From NCBI GenBank assembly GCA_040772545.1, contig JAXGXY010000002.1:189228-253227 (forward strand): 64,000 bases of DNA, in the 5' to 3' direction. Made by a program: the position numbers and the translations under genes. Of the stretch, positions 16,757 to 26,199 are shown in pieces. Every line of letters begins with the position of its first letter. The stretch's first letter is position 1. Below the pieces are notes generated by a model. The model worked only from the letters and a program-made list of their open reading frames with translations, was not told where the DNA came from and searched no databases. Origin of the DNA: UBA1431 sp002329665. GTDB taxonomy: Bacteria > Bacillota > Clostridia > Christensenellales > UBA1431.

Positions 16757-18850
16757 TCATGGTAAAAACTCCGACGGCTGACCATAGCAATAGATCTGAG
16801 CCGATTCTTGAGCGCGGGTGAGAGCGACATACAGTAGGCAACGCTCCGCCGCGATGGATTCTCTTTCGGCGATAACATCCGTATGGATAATCGCCGAGGA
16901 TAGTGGCAGCACGTTTCTATTCGCTGCGACAACAAAGACATGCCGAAATTCAAGACCTTTGACACGGTGCATTGTTGCCATGCGCACGCCGTCATACCCC
17001 GGATCGTCAAGTTTACTGCGCCTGATTTCATATGTGCGAATACCACGAGCAGTCAATCCTGCGATGTATCCGTCAAGGAGCGGGTGAGTTCTCGTCACTA
17101 TGCAGATATCCTTCAAGGCAACGCCGTTTGTCACCATGTCGTTAAGCGTCCCCACCAGATAATCGAGTTCCTCTGCTGCGCCGGAGAATTTATGGATTTT
17201 AGGTGCGGTACCGTGTGTCAGAGACTGGCATATCCGGCCGTCATCGTAATCATCATCCAAATCATCGAAATCAATACCCTTCAGAAGTGCAAAGGCATAT
17301 TTTCGGATTTCCTCTGTGGTGCGGTAGTTTATTCTCAGAAGGCTGCTGCGTCCGCGCACATTTACTCCACACTTTGACAGAGTGACCTTCTTATTATAAA
17401 TCCGCTGATGAGAATCGCCCACAATGAACATATCATTTCTGTGCTCTTTCCCGGCCAAAGCACGAAGAAGCCGATAGGCAGACATGCTGAAATCCTGTCC
17501 TTCATCGACGATTATGCTCTGATACTGTGATGCAGGGCCTTCTTTTTCAATTAAAAGGCGGCTTTCGAATAAAGCAGATTCCACATCTCTTATATGCCGT
17601 TCCTTCAGCAAATTCTTGTATTCTTCAAACACATGCCAAACCTGCATACGTTTCTTTCGGTCAAGGCGCGTACCTCTACCCAGCCGGGACGCCTTTGCAT
17701 ATGCCTCAAGGGTAAATGCCTCCTGTGTAGCTACAACTTTTGCCCATTCTTCAGAAAAGAAGGATACCGGCAGGCCTAAATCCTCACCGGACAGCGCGAC
17801 GGCTTCTTCCCATACGCCATCCAACACATTATCATAAACAACGGTGTTAGGGTATCCGTGCTCACGGAGAAACTGCGATACCCACGCATCAAGATTAATT
17901 ACGTCAATACGGCGCTGCTCATCCAAAGAGCAGATTTTGCGAAGGGAATCCTTTATGTCCGCAGCAAGATTCGCAGTAAAAGTAGTGAAAAGGATGCGTT
18001 CTTTTCCTTTTAACCGTGCAGCCAGCCATTTTGCTCGGTGCATAGCGACAACGGTTTTCCCGGTGCCAGCTCCGCCGAGGACTCTTACGGGGCCTGAGTA
18101 ATCCTTTTCGACAATTTTCCGCTGCGAGGGATGCAGGAAAACGCGCCATTTTTCAAGCGGCTCAGACATGATCTTCCGAAGTTCGTCCTCACCTTCGACA
18201 ATAACAAATGCGCTCCGACTTTCTGGCTTTTGCAGGGCTTCTGCCAAATCGCCTGTCTGAATGCTGCTGCTGTGGTTGACGCGATACAGGTCGAGCACCT
18301 CTTCTACGGAAAAGCCGTTTACCACCCACTCAAGATTTTCATAAGCATCAACAGGAAATGCGCTTTTGCTCTTGAAAAACACCTCTTCGCGTGGAATGCT
18401 TTTCACGAAAGTCAGCTGCTCTTCTGGTACGCCAAGCGCAAGAAGGTCAGCGTCTGATATTTCTGCAAAAAGCCCGAAATCCTTAATGACAGATGGTATT
18501 GGTTCACTGACTTCTTGAATATCAAATACTTGAACGCTTCCCGTGCTTGGGTTGATGGCGCACTTCTTCCGTTTTGCCCAATCGTATGCCTCATCGTGAT
18601 GGTCCACCCAAAGAAGTAGATATACTCCACTTTCTTTCTCTCTGGCGACGATACCGCGATAGGTGTCATCTATTCGCACAGAACAGATTTTACTGTCTGT
18701 CGCATTATTGATTTTCTCATAATTGATGCCCGGAGCGGTTGGATTATTGCGAAATTTGTTGATGAAGTCCGTGACCTTTCCCTGAACTTGCCGTGGCAAC
18801 GCAGCAAAAGCCGTCAGAAAGTCGGACGAAACTGCAATTGTGTTGCTCAT
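16757..18850 (-). CDS. RelE-like domain fused to a UvrD/Rep-type SF1 helicase
   Basis: 697 aa. Residues 1-95 (FLTAFAALPRQVQGKVTDFI, then KICSVRIDDTYRGIVAREK and LLLWVDHHDEAYDWAKRKK) have the fold signature of RelE/ParE-type proteins. From about 230 a UvrD-type helicase follows: VRVLGGAGTGKTVVAM (Walker A 259-266), IIVDEGQDFS (motif II), INYRTTEEIR, MHRVKGLEFRHVFVVA (motif V region) and LLYVALTRAQ (motif VI). No C-terminal nuclease domain. The start codon overlaps the stop of the 2109-aa helicase gene (ATGA), so they are translationally coupled. RelE-UvrD fusions are known from bacterial islands; whether the RelE part cuts mRNA or only binds is not shown by sequence. Confidence 0.85.
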   Translation of the reverse strand: MSNTIAVSSDFLTAFAALPRQVQGKVTDFINKFRNNPTAPGINYEKINNATDSKICSVRIDDTYRGIVAREKESGVYLLLWVDHHDEAYDWAKRKKCAINPSTGSVQVFDIQEVSEPIPSVIKDFGLFAEISDADLLALGVPEEQLTFVKSIPREEVFFKSKSAFPVDAYENLEWVVNGFSVEEVLDLYRVNHSSSIQTGDLAEALQKPESRSAFVIVEGEDELRKIMSEPLEKWRVFLHPSQRKIVEKDYSGPVRVLGGAGTGKTVVAMHRAKWLAARLKGKERILFTTFTANLAADIKDSLRKICSLDEQRRIDVINLDAWVSQFLREHGYPNTVVYDNVLDGVWEEAVALSGEDLGLPVSFFSEEWAKVVATQEAFTLEAYAKASRLGRGTRLDRKKRMQVWHVFEEYKNLLKERHIRDVESALFESRLLIEKEGPASQYQSIIVDEGQDFSMSAYRLLRALAGKEHRNDMFIVGDSHQRIYNKKVTLSKCGVNVRGRSSLLRINYRTTEEIRKYAFALLKGIDFDDLDDDYDDGRICQSLTHGTAPKIHKFSGAAEELDYLVGTLNDMVTNGVALKDICIVTRTHPLLDGYIAGLTARGIRTYEIRRSKLDDPGYDGVRMATMHRVKGLEFRHVFVVAANRNVLPLSSAIIHTDVIAERESIAAERCLLYVALTRAQESAQIYCYGQPSEFLP

Positions 18851-21800
18851 AATGCGCTCCTTCCATCAAATATCTCTTTTGTTAGTTCACTGTCAGCTGT
18901 AAGCACAAGCCAACCATGTGCTTCAAATGCCGTGCTTTCAAGTTGTTCCGGTAGAAGGAATGCTATTTTTTGCGCTTCCCATGCCATCTCAGCCTCCGCA
19001 ATTACCTCGCCGGATTCATCAGTCAGTTCAAACCCGACGATGGACGGTGCCGGGATACCGAGTTCTATCATCTTTTCAGCCATTGCTTTTGCTATGGCAT
19101 CGAGTGTTTGTTCGAGCGCCTCTGCCCACGCGGTATCTTCTGTGGCTATTGACGGTACTGGGCCATCTATATTCTGCGTACTCGGCAAGGCGTGGTAAAC
19201 GCCTGTATCTATTCCGGTCGTAGATACAGCAGCGAATCCGGGTAGGTACTGCATCACATTAAAGAACTGCCAGAAGCCGTTCCATTCCTCTGAATACTTA
19301 TCGGTTCGACCTTCTACACCATCACTTAATACTGCAATGACGCGGTAATCGGCATCAGACCTCTTCACTCTCATATCTGTCGTCCCTACGCCCGCCAGTA
19401 CCTTAAGGCAGGCATTCGACTGTCTCGGCAGCCATTTTCCGAAAATGGTGTCTTCAAGCACATAATCATCATAAAAATACGCAAGAGACGACAGAACCGG
19501 TTCCATAAGTTGATGCCACTCGTTGAACGCAGATGCTTTACCAACCATAGACATATCAAGAAGCGAAAGCGCATAAGCCGTGGCATGAACAGAGTACACA
19601 CGTTCAGCGTCTGAGAGCTCCAAATACTTGACTAGAAGCTCCATAGGCGATGCAACATCCGGCTTAATGGATTCCGCGTGGCCGTTAGCTACCGTCGGCT
19701 GATAGACTTTTGACCCCGAGGGCATCTTTTGAGGAAGCAGTGTGGCTGTCGCGTACTCATTTTGGACATGGAATACTGACTCCACATCTCTCCAGCTCAA
19801 GGAGAACACACGGAATCTGCCGCTACGACGAATTGCTTCTCTTTTCAGTGTGTCATCTGCAACGATATCTTTGTGATAAAGGAAACCATCTGTAAACACT
19901 GCAACCGGCTTCTGGTCACCGGTACCGCGAATCGGCCAGATGACGAAGTCCGGCTTTGAGGGGACGGCTACATTATAGGAGCCGTCCAAATACACCTGCG
20001 GCTCGATCTCCCATATACTGTCACGAATTTTCAATCGATAGCCTTCTTTATTGTTGACCAGCTCTTTCGTGATGGTGATTGGCCGCGAATCTGTGCGCAT
20101 GCGGTCGAGAGCCTCGACAAATCGGCGCTCCAGCTCACTCTCAAACAGACTATTGACGGGGATGTTGCTAAGACAGGGTATTTCTTCCACATTTCCCTTG
20201 CCGCTGAGAATAGTTTTTAAAAGCTCTATGGCGACCCTTCTGGATATCTGACCGATTTTTTGACTCTGGCGATACGCATATAGGCAATGATAACAGCCAT
20301 CTTTCTGCGGGTCTTCCTTACAAGAGCAGTTTTCAAGCACCTCAAGTGCTTTCTCAAACACCTCAATCAACGCATTTTCGTGTTGGAGTAGCTGCTTCAA
20401 ATAACCCGTGCCTCCGGGAACGGAGTCGTATATGACAAGATACTGCTTTCTATAGTCAGCGTCCTTTACTGGGACCTCACTGATGCAGGCACGAAGGTGG
20501 TCGACATTGCCGAAATACTTTCTCATTCCAAGCATAAATGCTGCCGTGAACGATTCCTGGCGCACATTGCTTGAATCCATTGTTGTCGCCGGGACGAGAA
20601 TACGAATGGCTTCTGTGGAGAATTCTCTGTACAGAAAGAGGCATTCCTCAAATGGGTCAGAGGAGTCAGCGGGCATATTCTTGGCCTTGCAGGTGAATGT
20701 ATGGAGTGGTTTTCCACTCTCAGGCTGAATCTTTCCGCAGTGTTTGCATATTTTGAAGCCGCGCCGAATATCATCAACACCAGCAATCAGCAGCTTTTCA
20801 CCGACGACATCACTCTCGCCGAAGTTGATTTCACGCATAGTCGCTTTTCGGACGAATTCATACCCGAAAGTGAACTCGTCATTGTTCATGCTAAAGGCTT
20901 TTGAGATGTCGTGCTCCTCGTCCACATCAATAAGCATCTGCTTGCAGTAGAAGGTCGCCGCACGGTCGTCGCTTTCATCGTATATCAAGCTGCGTGTATA
21001 ATCGTCATTGGAATAGACCATCTGCACCTTGAGCATCGTCCGCACCTGCCCAGAATCCGACCATGCAGGGCTGCCGCACTGTGGGCAGGAGGATACATCC
21101 TGTCCGTGGACTTCGCGCTGTGCATGGGAACAGTTGGGGCAAAGTCGCCACAGCTCCGGCTGAGCAGTAGTCAGGTCAACTTGGTCAATCGTTAGTTTTC
21201 GACCATCCACATAGAAGGTGTTCATAGGTGCAAATTCGCTAATGGCAGAAGAAGCAGAGCGGCTGTATTCATATACCGTTCTGTCATATTTCTTTTTGGC
21301 ACTGTCGGGTGTCTCACCATCTGTCTCCAGTCTTCTGCGTAAGACAGCCTTTAACACGATGCCTGCTTCCGGGAAGGCATAGTTCGGCAGCAGTCCTTCA
21401 TCTGACAGAAAATTGAATACATTTTTGTTGTTAATATTGCGTACCACATTACCGAGAGCAATGCGTTCCATTTTGAGCTCTTTGATTTCCGCGTCATAGG
21501 AGCTATCCTGCGGCTTGCTTTCCAACTCTTTAATCAGTTTGCTAAGCTGTTTGATATTCTTGGAGATAGCATCCTTCTGCTTTTTCTGGTCTTCGAGTGC
21601 CTCAAATATCCGCATATACATGGAACTCTGCTTCAGACGGTTGCCCTCCGCGAACTGTCGCAGCTCACTGCGTACATCATCGTCCAAATACTGAGAAAAC
21701 ATTTGCAGGAATGTCCTCAACAAGCTTGAAAGGTTACTCTGAACAAATGCCAGATAATTGAACGGAAATACATCCTTGGAGCGGGTCTCCAGTTTAGCAA

Positions 21801-24800
21801 GGCAGGTACTGAGCTTGTCCGGGATGGATGCTTTCGTGGCACCTCGCTTTACCCAGCAGTCGAGACAGTAGGCAACAAACTGTCGTTCAAGCACAGCCGA
21901 CGCGCGGAGGAATACAGCCGGAGGCTCTACAGTACCGGAAATCATCTCCATCGGGTCTTCATAGAAAAACAAATCGTGAGGCCGCGCATTGGCGACTGCC
22001 AGTGTAAGCGCATTACCGTCTTTACGTCCAGCACGACCGGCACGCTGCAAGAACTGCGCTTGTGCCGGAGGAATGCTGCACATAATGACGCAGGAGAGGT
22101 CACCGATATCAATGCCCATCTCAAGCGTTGGAGTGCATGAAAGGACGTTTGTATCCCAAGGCATCTGTTCTGTGATGGTTCGTTTGAAGATTTTTTCTAA
22201 TTCTTCTCGGTCATCACGCTCCAGAAGCCCTGTGTGTTCTCTGGCTATGGTACGCACTAAATCTCCACCGCTGTACAACTTGCCGTAATAACCGAGTGGG
22301 GCGTCACTATCTGCACTGCAGTGACCGCTGCATTTACTTCTTTGGCAGGGAGCACCATCCCATATCTCGGCGTTCTCAGATGCCACGGCGAAGACGCTGC
22401 CGCAAGTATCACAGACAAGCTGCGTAACGCCGGTAGTGACGCGAAGTTTGGACTTGTTCAGTCCCCAGACGGAATATCCATTTCCGGCTGGCATAGCAGT
22501 AATATAGCTACGCTTGGTGAGCTCTGTAAAGATAAATCCGGAAATCGCAGAAAACACCTCACGTCCTATAAAGAATTCGTCAACGCAGCTTTCTATCCAA
22601 TTGACGTACTTGGGACTGCTGACGGTATCAAATGAAAGGAGTCTACTGCCGCCGGTATGCTCACATATAAAGCGCGGCGTGTTTCGGCCGGACTGCAGTC
22701 CCGGGAGCCAGCTGTGGCGGTCATTTGAGAGTTCCCAAACCTTACCGTCATTACTCGTGAACTCATCAAATGCTGGGTCGCAGAACGCGCCGTTCATGCG
22801 CATCAGATTCAAGAAGATAAGTACCATACGCTCAAAGGCAAGGGTGCTTGTCCCGCTCAGCGCGCTGAGCTCATTGACAGTGCGCTCCTTAACAGCGCTT
22901 GCAATTTCTGAAATGTCATCAGTATCATAATACAGTGTGGAGCAGCCGGATTTCTCCAATGTGCGGCCAATTCGACCGGCAACGCCGTACTCCAGCATAA
23001 GCTCATATCCCAGACGCTTGTCGATATCTGAAAGGAGCTTGCTCTCCAGCTTTCCACTGCCAAAATGCCCAGATGAGGTCATATCCTCATAGGCTTTCAT
23101 CCACGTCATATTTGGCGCGATAAAACGGCTGACATATTCCTCCGTTGAGAGTGCATCACGCCAATAGCGAATAAAACCACGGGTAAATTCGTCAAAAGTC
23201 TGGCCATCACCGCCATTCTGCGCGTACCTTTGGATTGAACTTCTAAGTCCGAACCGCCATGTACGCGAGTTGAAGAACCCGGCTCTGTGAGCGGCGTCTT
23301 GTACGTTATCCGAAAAAGCGAGAGCTTTTTTATCATCATTGAATTTGGAGGCGAACATCTGCGAGATGCTTACACTTATGGCGGTCGCACTACGCAGGCC
23401 GATGATTGACAGGCCACGCCGACTGCCGCAGTAGGGGCAAACGTACTGCTTGTTATCCTTTGACCCACCGGTGTTGAGAGCCAGCGGGATGGCAATCTCT
23501 ATCGTCTTTTCTCCGCATGATGGGCATTCCTCGTGGGAGCCGTCTCCGACCTGCAACTGCATACAGTTCGGGCAGAGTCGCGCAGCCGTCATGCTGTAAG
23601 GAATATCATCGTGGTCGCATGGGAATAGCATACGAATCTTTTTGTCAGCTTTGAAGTACAGATTATAAAATGTTGACAGGTCGCCCATTGTCACATTTCC
23701 GCGCTCGTTAGCCATTGAAACCCAACCAGTCGCACCGCAGTCGCGGCAGTTCACCACCGGCAAATAGTGTTTTGCCTGCTGGTCGTTTAAGTCTGTCGAA
23801 AGCGCATATGTAATATCGTCCGCAGAGACCTTTGCCTCCAAGCGCCGCAGTTCACGAAACCACAGCTGCGTCTGCACATTGAGGAACGGACGCGGATGTA
23901 GTGTGTCACCGATTCTTGCGTGCGAGATAAGAGCGAACAGTGCGTCAATCGCAGTTACAGCATCAGGCAGTGTCGACAAAGCAGGATATTTTGTTGCAAG
24001 AGTCCCGCAGATAACGGAAGTCTGCATATATTTGTCTGCCATCAGTGTAAGCAGGCTCTGGGTGAAGCTATGATCCATCAGCATTTGACCCAGTGCCAGT
24101 CGAGCTTCGATGGAGTTGATATTCTCGGGCGGATTGGAGAGCCATCCTGCTGCCGCTGTGCACAGATAGCTTTGCTCATCGTCGTTTTCTATGCAGCCAA
24201 GCAGCGCGGTAACATTTTCACTGTCCGGCACACAGTAGTCTGATGTGTCGTGACCGGCAAAAAACTCGTCGGCAGACAGCCTGTCCTCGGTGATGACAGA
24301 GTTCTCTTCAAATGGCTCACCGAACACCTTCTGTGCGTACTCTCTCATGCCAGAGGATGAGTCCTTCGCGCCCATTGTAGCGGAAGTGCCGACGCAGCAC
24401 AAAAAGCCGGTAGGCGTGAACAGCCTTGCCTTTAAGCGCCTGAGGAGGCAGGCAAGGTCTGTACCCTGTGCTCCGTCAAAGGTGTGCAGTTCATCTACAG
24501 CGATATATTTCAATACTTCCGGGCCGTTCTCTTCCCAGAGCGTGGCGTCCTCGGGACGCACGAGAAGATAATCCAGCATTTTGTAGTTGGTCATCAAAAT
24601 ATCCGGCGGAGCTCCGCGCATGGTTTCCTTGTCCGTAATTACCTGCGTTTCGCTCATCATGCGTCTGGGCATGTGCTCAAAGCCGCCGATAAACATCCCC
24701 GCCGTAACATTACCCCGCAGCTCCGGACTGTTATAGATAAGCCCGGCGATACGTTTCGCTTGATCTGACGCCAAGGCATTCATAGGATAGATTATAAGGG

Positions 24801-25176
24801 CTTTTATGCCGCGCTCACCGCGATGCTGATAACAGTACTCCAGAATAGGATAAAGGAAGCACTCCGTTTTGCCGCTGCCGGTACCCGTTGCGATCAGCGT
24901 GGAGCGTCCATCGTTGCCGCAGAGCCGCTCATAAGCTTTCTGCTGATGTACATAGGGCGCAAAGCTCGGATGCACGGCTTCAAACAGTTCCGCTGCATTC
25001 TCCGCAGTCCGAAACGGAAGGCGCACGGCAGTATAGGGCTCGTGGAAAACGGAGTCCTTAGTAGCCAGCATTCTCCCAAGCGAACCACGGAACGCATGGT
25101 TCGTCATGGGGAATGTGGTCTCAATATAGTCAGCAAGCCCCTGCTGAAGCTGCTTTGCAAGTACGGATGGCAGCAT
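18847..25176 (-). CDS. Giant SF2 helicase with zinc clusters and DUF1998-type region (DruE-like or DrmA-DrmB-like)
   Basis: 2109 aa. N-terminal DEAD-type lobe: LIATGTGSGKTECFLYP (Walker A 96-104), IYPMNALASDQAKRIA, AVDELHTFDGAQGTD (motif II DELH) and GTSATMG. The second lobe, about residues 1000-1060, has CTPTLEMGIDIGDLS and FLQRAGRAGRKDGNALT. Cysteine pairs (CRDCGATGW, CPNCMQ/CPSCGE, CPYCGSRRG, CDTCGS, CPNCSH/CPQCGS, CKHCGK) suggest several zinc ribbons. YDSVPGGTGYLKQLL with CSCKEDPQKDGCYHCLYAY (about 1580-1630) is the DUF1998/MZB-type region. A later SKPDFVIWP...AVFTDGFLYH block (about 1690-1760) looks like a Vsr-type nuclease fold. DISARM splits such parts into DrmA and DrmB; Druantia joins them in DruE. 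Confidence 0.8.
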   Translation of the reverse strand: MLPSVLAKQLQQGLADYIETTFPMTNHAFRGSLGRMLATKDSVFHEPYTAVRLPFRTAENAAELFEAVHPSFAPYVHQQKAYERLCGNDGRSTLIATGTGSGKTECFLYPILEYCYQHRGERGIKALIIYPMNALASDQAKRIAGLIYNSPELRGNVTAGMFIGGFEHMPRRMMSETQVITDKETMRGAPPDILMTNYKMLDYLLVRPEDATLWEENGPEVLKYIAVDELHTFDGAQGTDLACLLRRLKARLFTPTGFLCCVGTSATMGAKDSSSGMREYAQKVFGEPFEENSVITEDRLSADEFFAGHDTSDYCVPDSENVTALLGCIENDDEQSYLCTAAAGWLSNPPENINSIEARLALGQMLMDHSFTQSLLTLMADKYMQTSVICGTLATKYPALSTLPDAVTAIDALFALISHARIGDTLHPRPFLNVQTQLWFRELRRLEAKVSADDITYALSTDLNDQQAKHYLPVVNCRDCGATGWVSMANERGNVTMGDLSTFYNLYFKADKKIRMLFPCDHDDIPYSMTAARLCPNCMQLQVGDGSHEECPSCGEKTIEIAIPLALNTGGSKDNKQYVCPYCGSRRGLSIIGLRSATAISVSISQMFASKFNDDKKALAFSDNVQDAAHRAGFFNSRTWRFGLRSSIQRYAQNGGDGQTFDEFTRGFIRYWRDALSTEEYVSRFIAPNMTWMKAYEDMTSSGHFGSGKLESKLLSDIDKRLGYELMLEYGVAGRIGRTLEKSGCSTLYYDTDDISEIASAVKERTVNELSALSGTSTLAFERMVLIFLNLMRMNGAFCDPAFDEFTSNDGKVWELSNDRHSWLPGLQSGRNTPRFICEHTGGSRLLSFDTVSSPKYVNWIESCVDEFFIGREVFSAISGFIFTELTKRSYITAMPAGNGYSVWGLNKSKLRVTTGVTQLVCDTCGSVFAVASENAEIWDGAPCQRSKCSGHCSADSDAPLGYYGKLYSGGDLVRTIAREHTGLLERDDREELEKIFKRTITEQMPWDTNVLSCTPTLEMGIDIGDLSCVIMCSIPPAQAQFLQRAGRAGRKDGNALTLAVANARPHDLFFYEDPMEMISGTVEPPAVFLRASAVLERQFVAYCLDCWVKRGATKASIPDKLSTCLAKLETRSKDVFPFNYLAFVQSNLSSLLRTFLQMFSQYLDDDVRSELRQFAEGNRLKQSSMYMRIFEALEDQKKQKDAISKNIKQLSKLIKELESKPQDSSYDAEIKELKMERIALGNVVRNINNKNVFNFLSDEGLLPNYAFPEAGIVLKAVLRRRLETDGETPDSAKKKYDRTVYEYSRSASSAISEFAPMNTFYVDGRKLTIDQVDLTTAQPELWRLCPNCSHAQREVHGQDVSSCPQCGSPAWSDSGQVRTMLKVQMVYSNDDYTRSLIYDESDDRAATFYCKQMLIDVDEEHDISKAFSMNNDEFTFGYEFVRKATMREINFGESDVVGEKLLIAGVDDIRRGFKICKHCGKIQPESGKPLHTFTCKAKNMPADSSDPFEECLFLYREFSTEAIRILVPATTMDSSNVRQESFTAAFMLGMRKYFGNVDHLRACISEVPVKDADYRKQYLVIYDSVPGGTGYLKQLLQHENALIEVFEKALEVLENCSCKEDPQKDGCYHCLYAYRQSQKIGQISRRVAIELLKTILSGKGNVEEIPCLSNIPVNSLFESELERRFVEALDRMRTDSRPITITKELVNNKEGYRLKIRDSIWEIEPQVYLDGSYNVAVPSKPDFVIWPIRGTGDQKPVAVFTDGFLYHKDIVADDTLKREAIRRSGRFRVFSLSWRDVESVFHVQNEYATATLLPQKMPSGSKVYQPTVANGHAESIKPDVASPMELLVKYLELSDAERVYSVHATAYALSLLDMSMVGKASAFNEWHQLMEPVLSSLAYFYDDYVLEDTIFGKWLPRQSNACLKVLAGVGTTDMRVKRSDADYRVIAVLSDGVEGRTDKYSEEWNGFWQFFNVMQYLPGFAAVSTTGIDTGVYHALPSTQNIDGPVPSIATEDTAWAEALEQTLDAIAKAMAEKMIELGIPAPSIVGFELTDESGEVIAEAEMAWEAQKIAFLLPEQLESTAFEAHGWLVLTADSELTKEIFDGRSAL

Positions 25177-25201
25177 ATGTACGCCTCCTTGTTATCACTG
25201 T

Positions 25202-26194
25202 TTATAGATAGATGTTTGACTGTATTGGCAGTATTGGCCTTAGCGGTGGTCTTTCAAGCAATTCCTTTGTCGGACTCTCAGTGCGTATGTCCCCAAGATA
25301 TTTGACACTTTCAAATTTCGCAATTTCATGTTTGCTGCTAAAATCAGCCCTGTTGACTTTCGTGAAATCAAATTGTTTCTTCTGGACAAGAACGCTTAAA
25401 ATAAACGTTGGAGGTGACTGGACTTCGCTGTACTCACAATATCCATTAAAAATCGCCTCGGATATAACATCATGATTATCTGAGTCGAACACAAGTCCCA
25501 ACACCCTGACAGTCAAATCCATTATGATGCCTTCATAGATTTCCAGCATGTCTTTTTGTGAGAATTGTTTTGCCACAATTTCATTATTTTTGTTCACTGC
25601 CCACTCTTTTATTTTTGGTATATCTTCAAACGCTGGGAACTGATAATCGATAACCAGCCGCTTATCTGCACGATGATGCTTTACGGAAAATTGCGTCTCA
25701 TAGCGATGAACGCCATCAACCGAATAGTTATCACCCTCGATAACGAAAGTATAATAATTCCTGACTTCAAGCGGACTACCATTCAGAAACGCCTTTTTTT
25801 TGCTGTCAATTTTAGCCCTTAATCGCTCATTGAAATTGTTGCATTGTTCACGCTTGTGTTGATTGATGGTATCTATTTGCACTTGAAGACGTTTCATTTC
25901 TGCTTTTATGCGCTCGTCTATTTCAGCTTTCTGGGCAGGATTGAGTTGAGCTTTAATCCTTTCCGCAAGTCCAATATGAAGTGATTTTCTGGCTTCTCCT
26001 TTTGAGACGTCTTTCGCAGGCCGATATTGAAGGCAGTCGCGCTCGAATATACCCCTGTAGTAGTCCTCCGGACTATATGAGGAATAATCATAACGCAGCT
26101 TTTTATATGAAAGGATTCGCTGATGTTCCCATTGAGTGCGCTCTGCCGCCTCAAGCTTTGCTTGCTCCTTTTTTGGATTAACTTCAGCAGGCAT
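25202..26194 (-). CDS. Uncharacterised 330-aa protein of the DISARM-like operon
   Basis: The first 130 residues are charged and probably coiled-coil (KKEQAKLEAAERTQWEHQRI; AQLNPAQKAEIDERIKAEMK). A central part contains YYTFVIEGDNYSVDGVHRYE. The C-terminal third has VISEAIFNGYCEYSEVQSPP and a VLVQKKQFDFTKVNRADF segment, a pattern I associate with an uncharacterised domain near restriction-type endonucleases (the NGW...V...F...VDP type), ending in PLRPILPIQ. No catalytic triad can be assigned. It lies five bases after the methyltransferase stop and 25 bases before the giant helicase start, so it is a constant member of this transcription unit. Confidence 0.6.
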   Translation of the reverse strand: MPAEVNPKKEQAKLEAAERTQWEHQRILSYKKLRYDYSSYSPEDYYRGIFERDCLQYRPAKDVSKGEARKSLHIGLAERIKAQLNPAQKAEIDERIKAEMKRLQVQIDTINQHKREQCNNFNERLRAKIDSKKKAFLNGSPLEVRNYYTFVIEGDNYSVDGVHRYETQFSVKHHRADKRLVIDYQFPAFEDIPKIKEWAVNKNNEIVAKQFSQKDMLEIYEGIIMDLTVRVLGLVFDSDNHDVISEAIFNGYCEYSEVQSPPTFILSVLVQKKQFDFTKVNRADFSSKHEIAKFESVKYLGDIRTESPTKELLERPPLRPILPIQSNIYL

Positions 26195-26199
26195 CCCAA

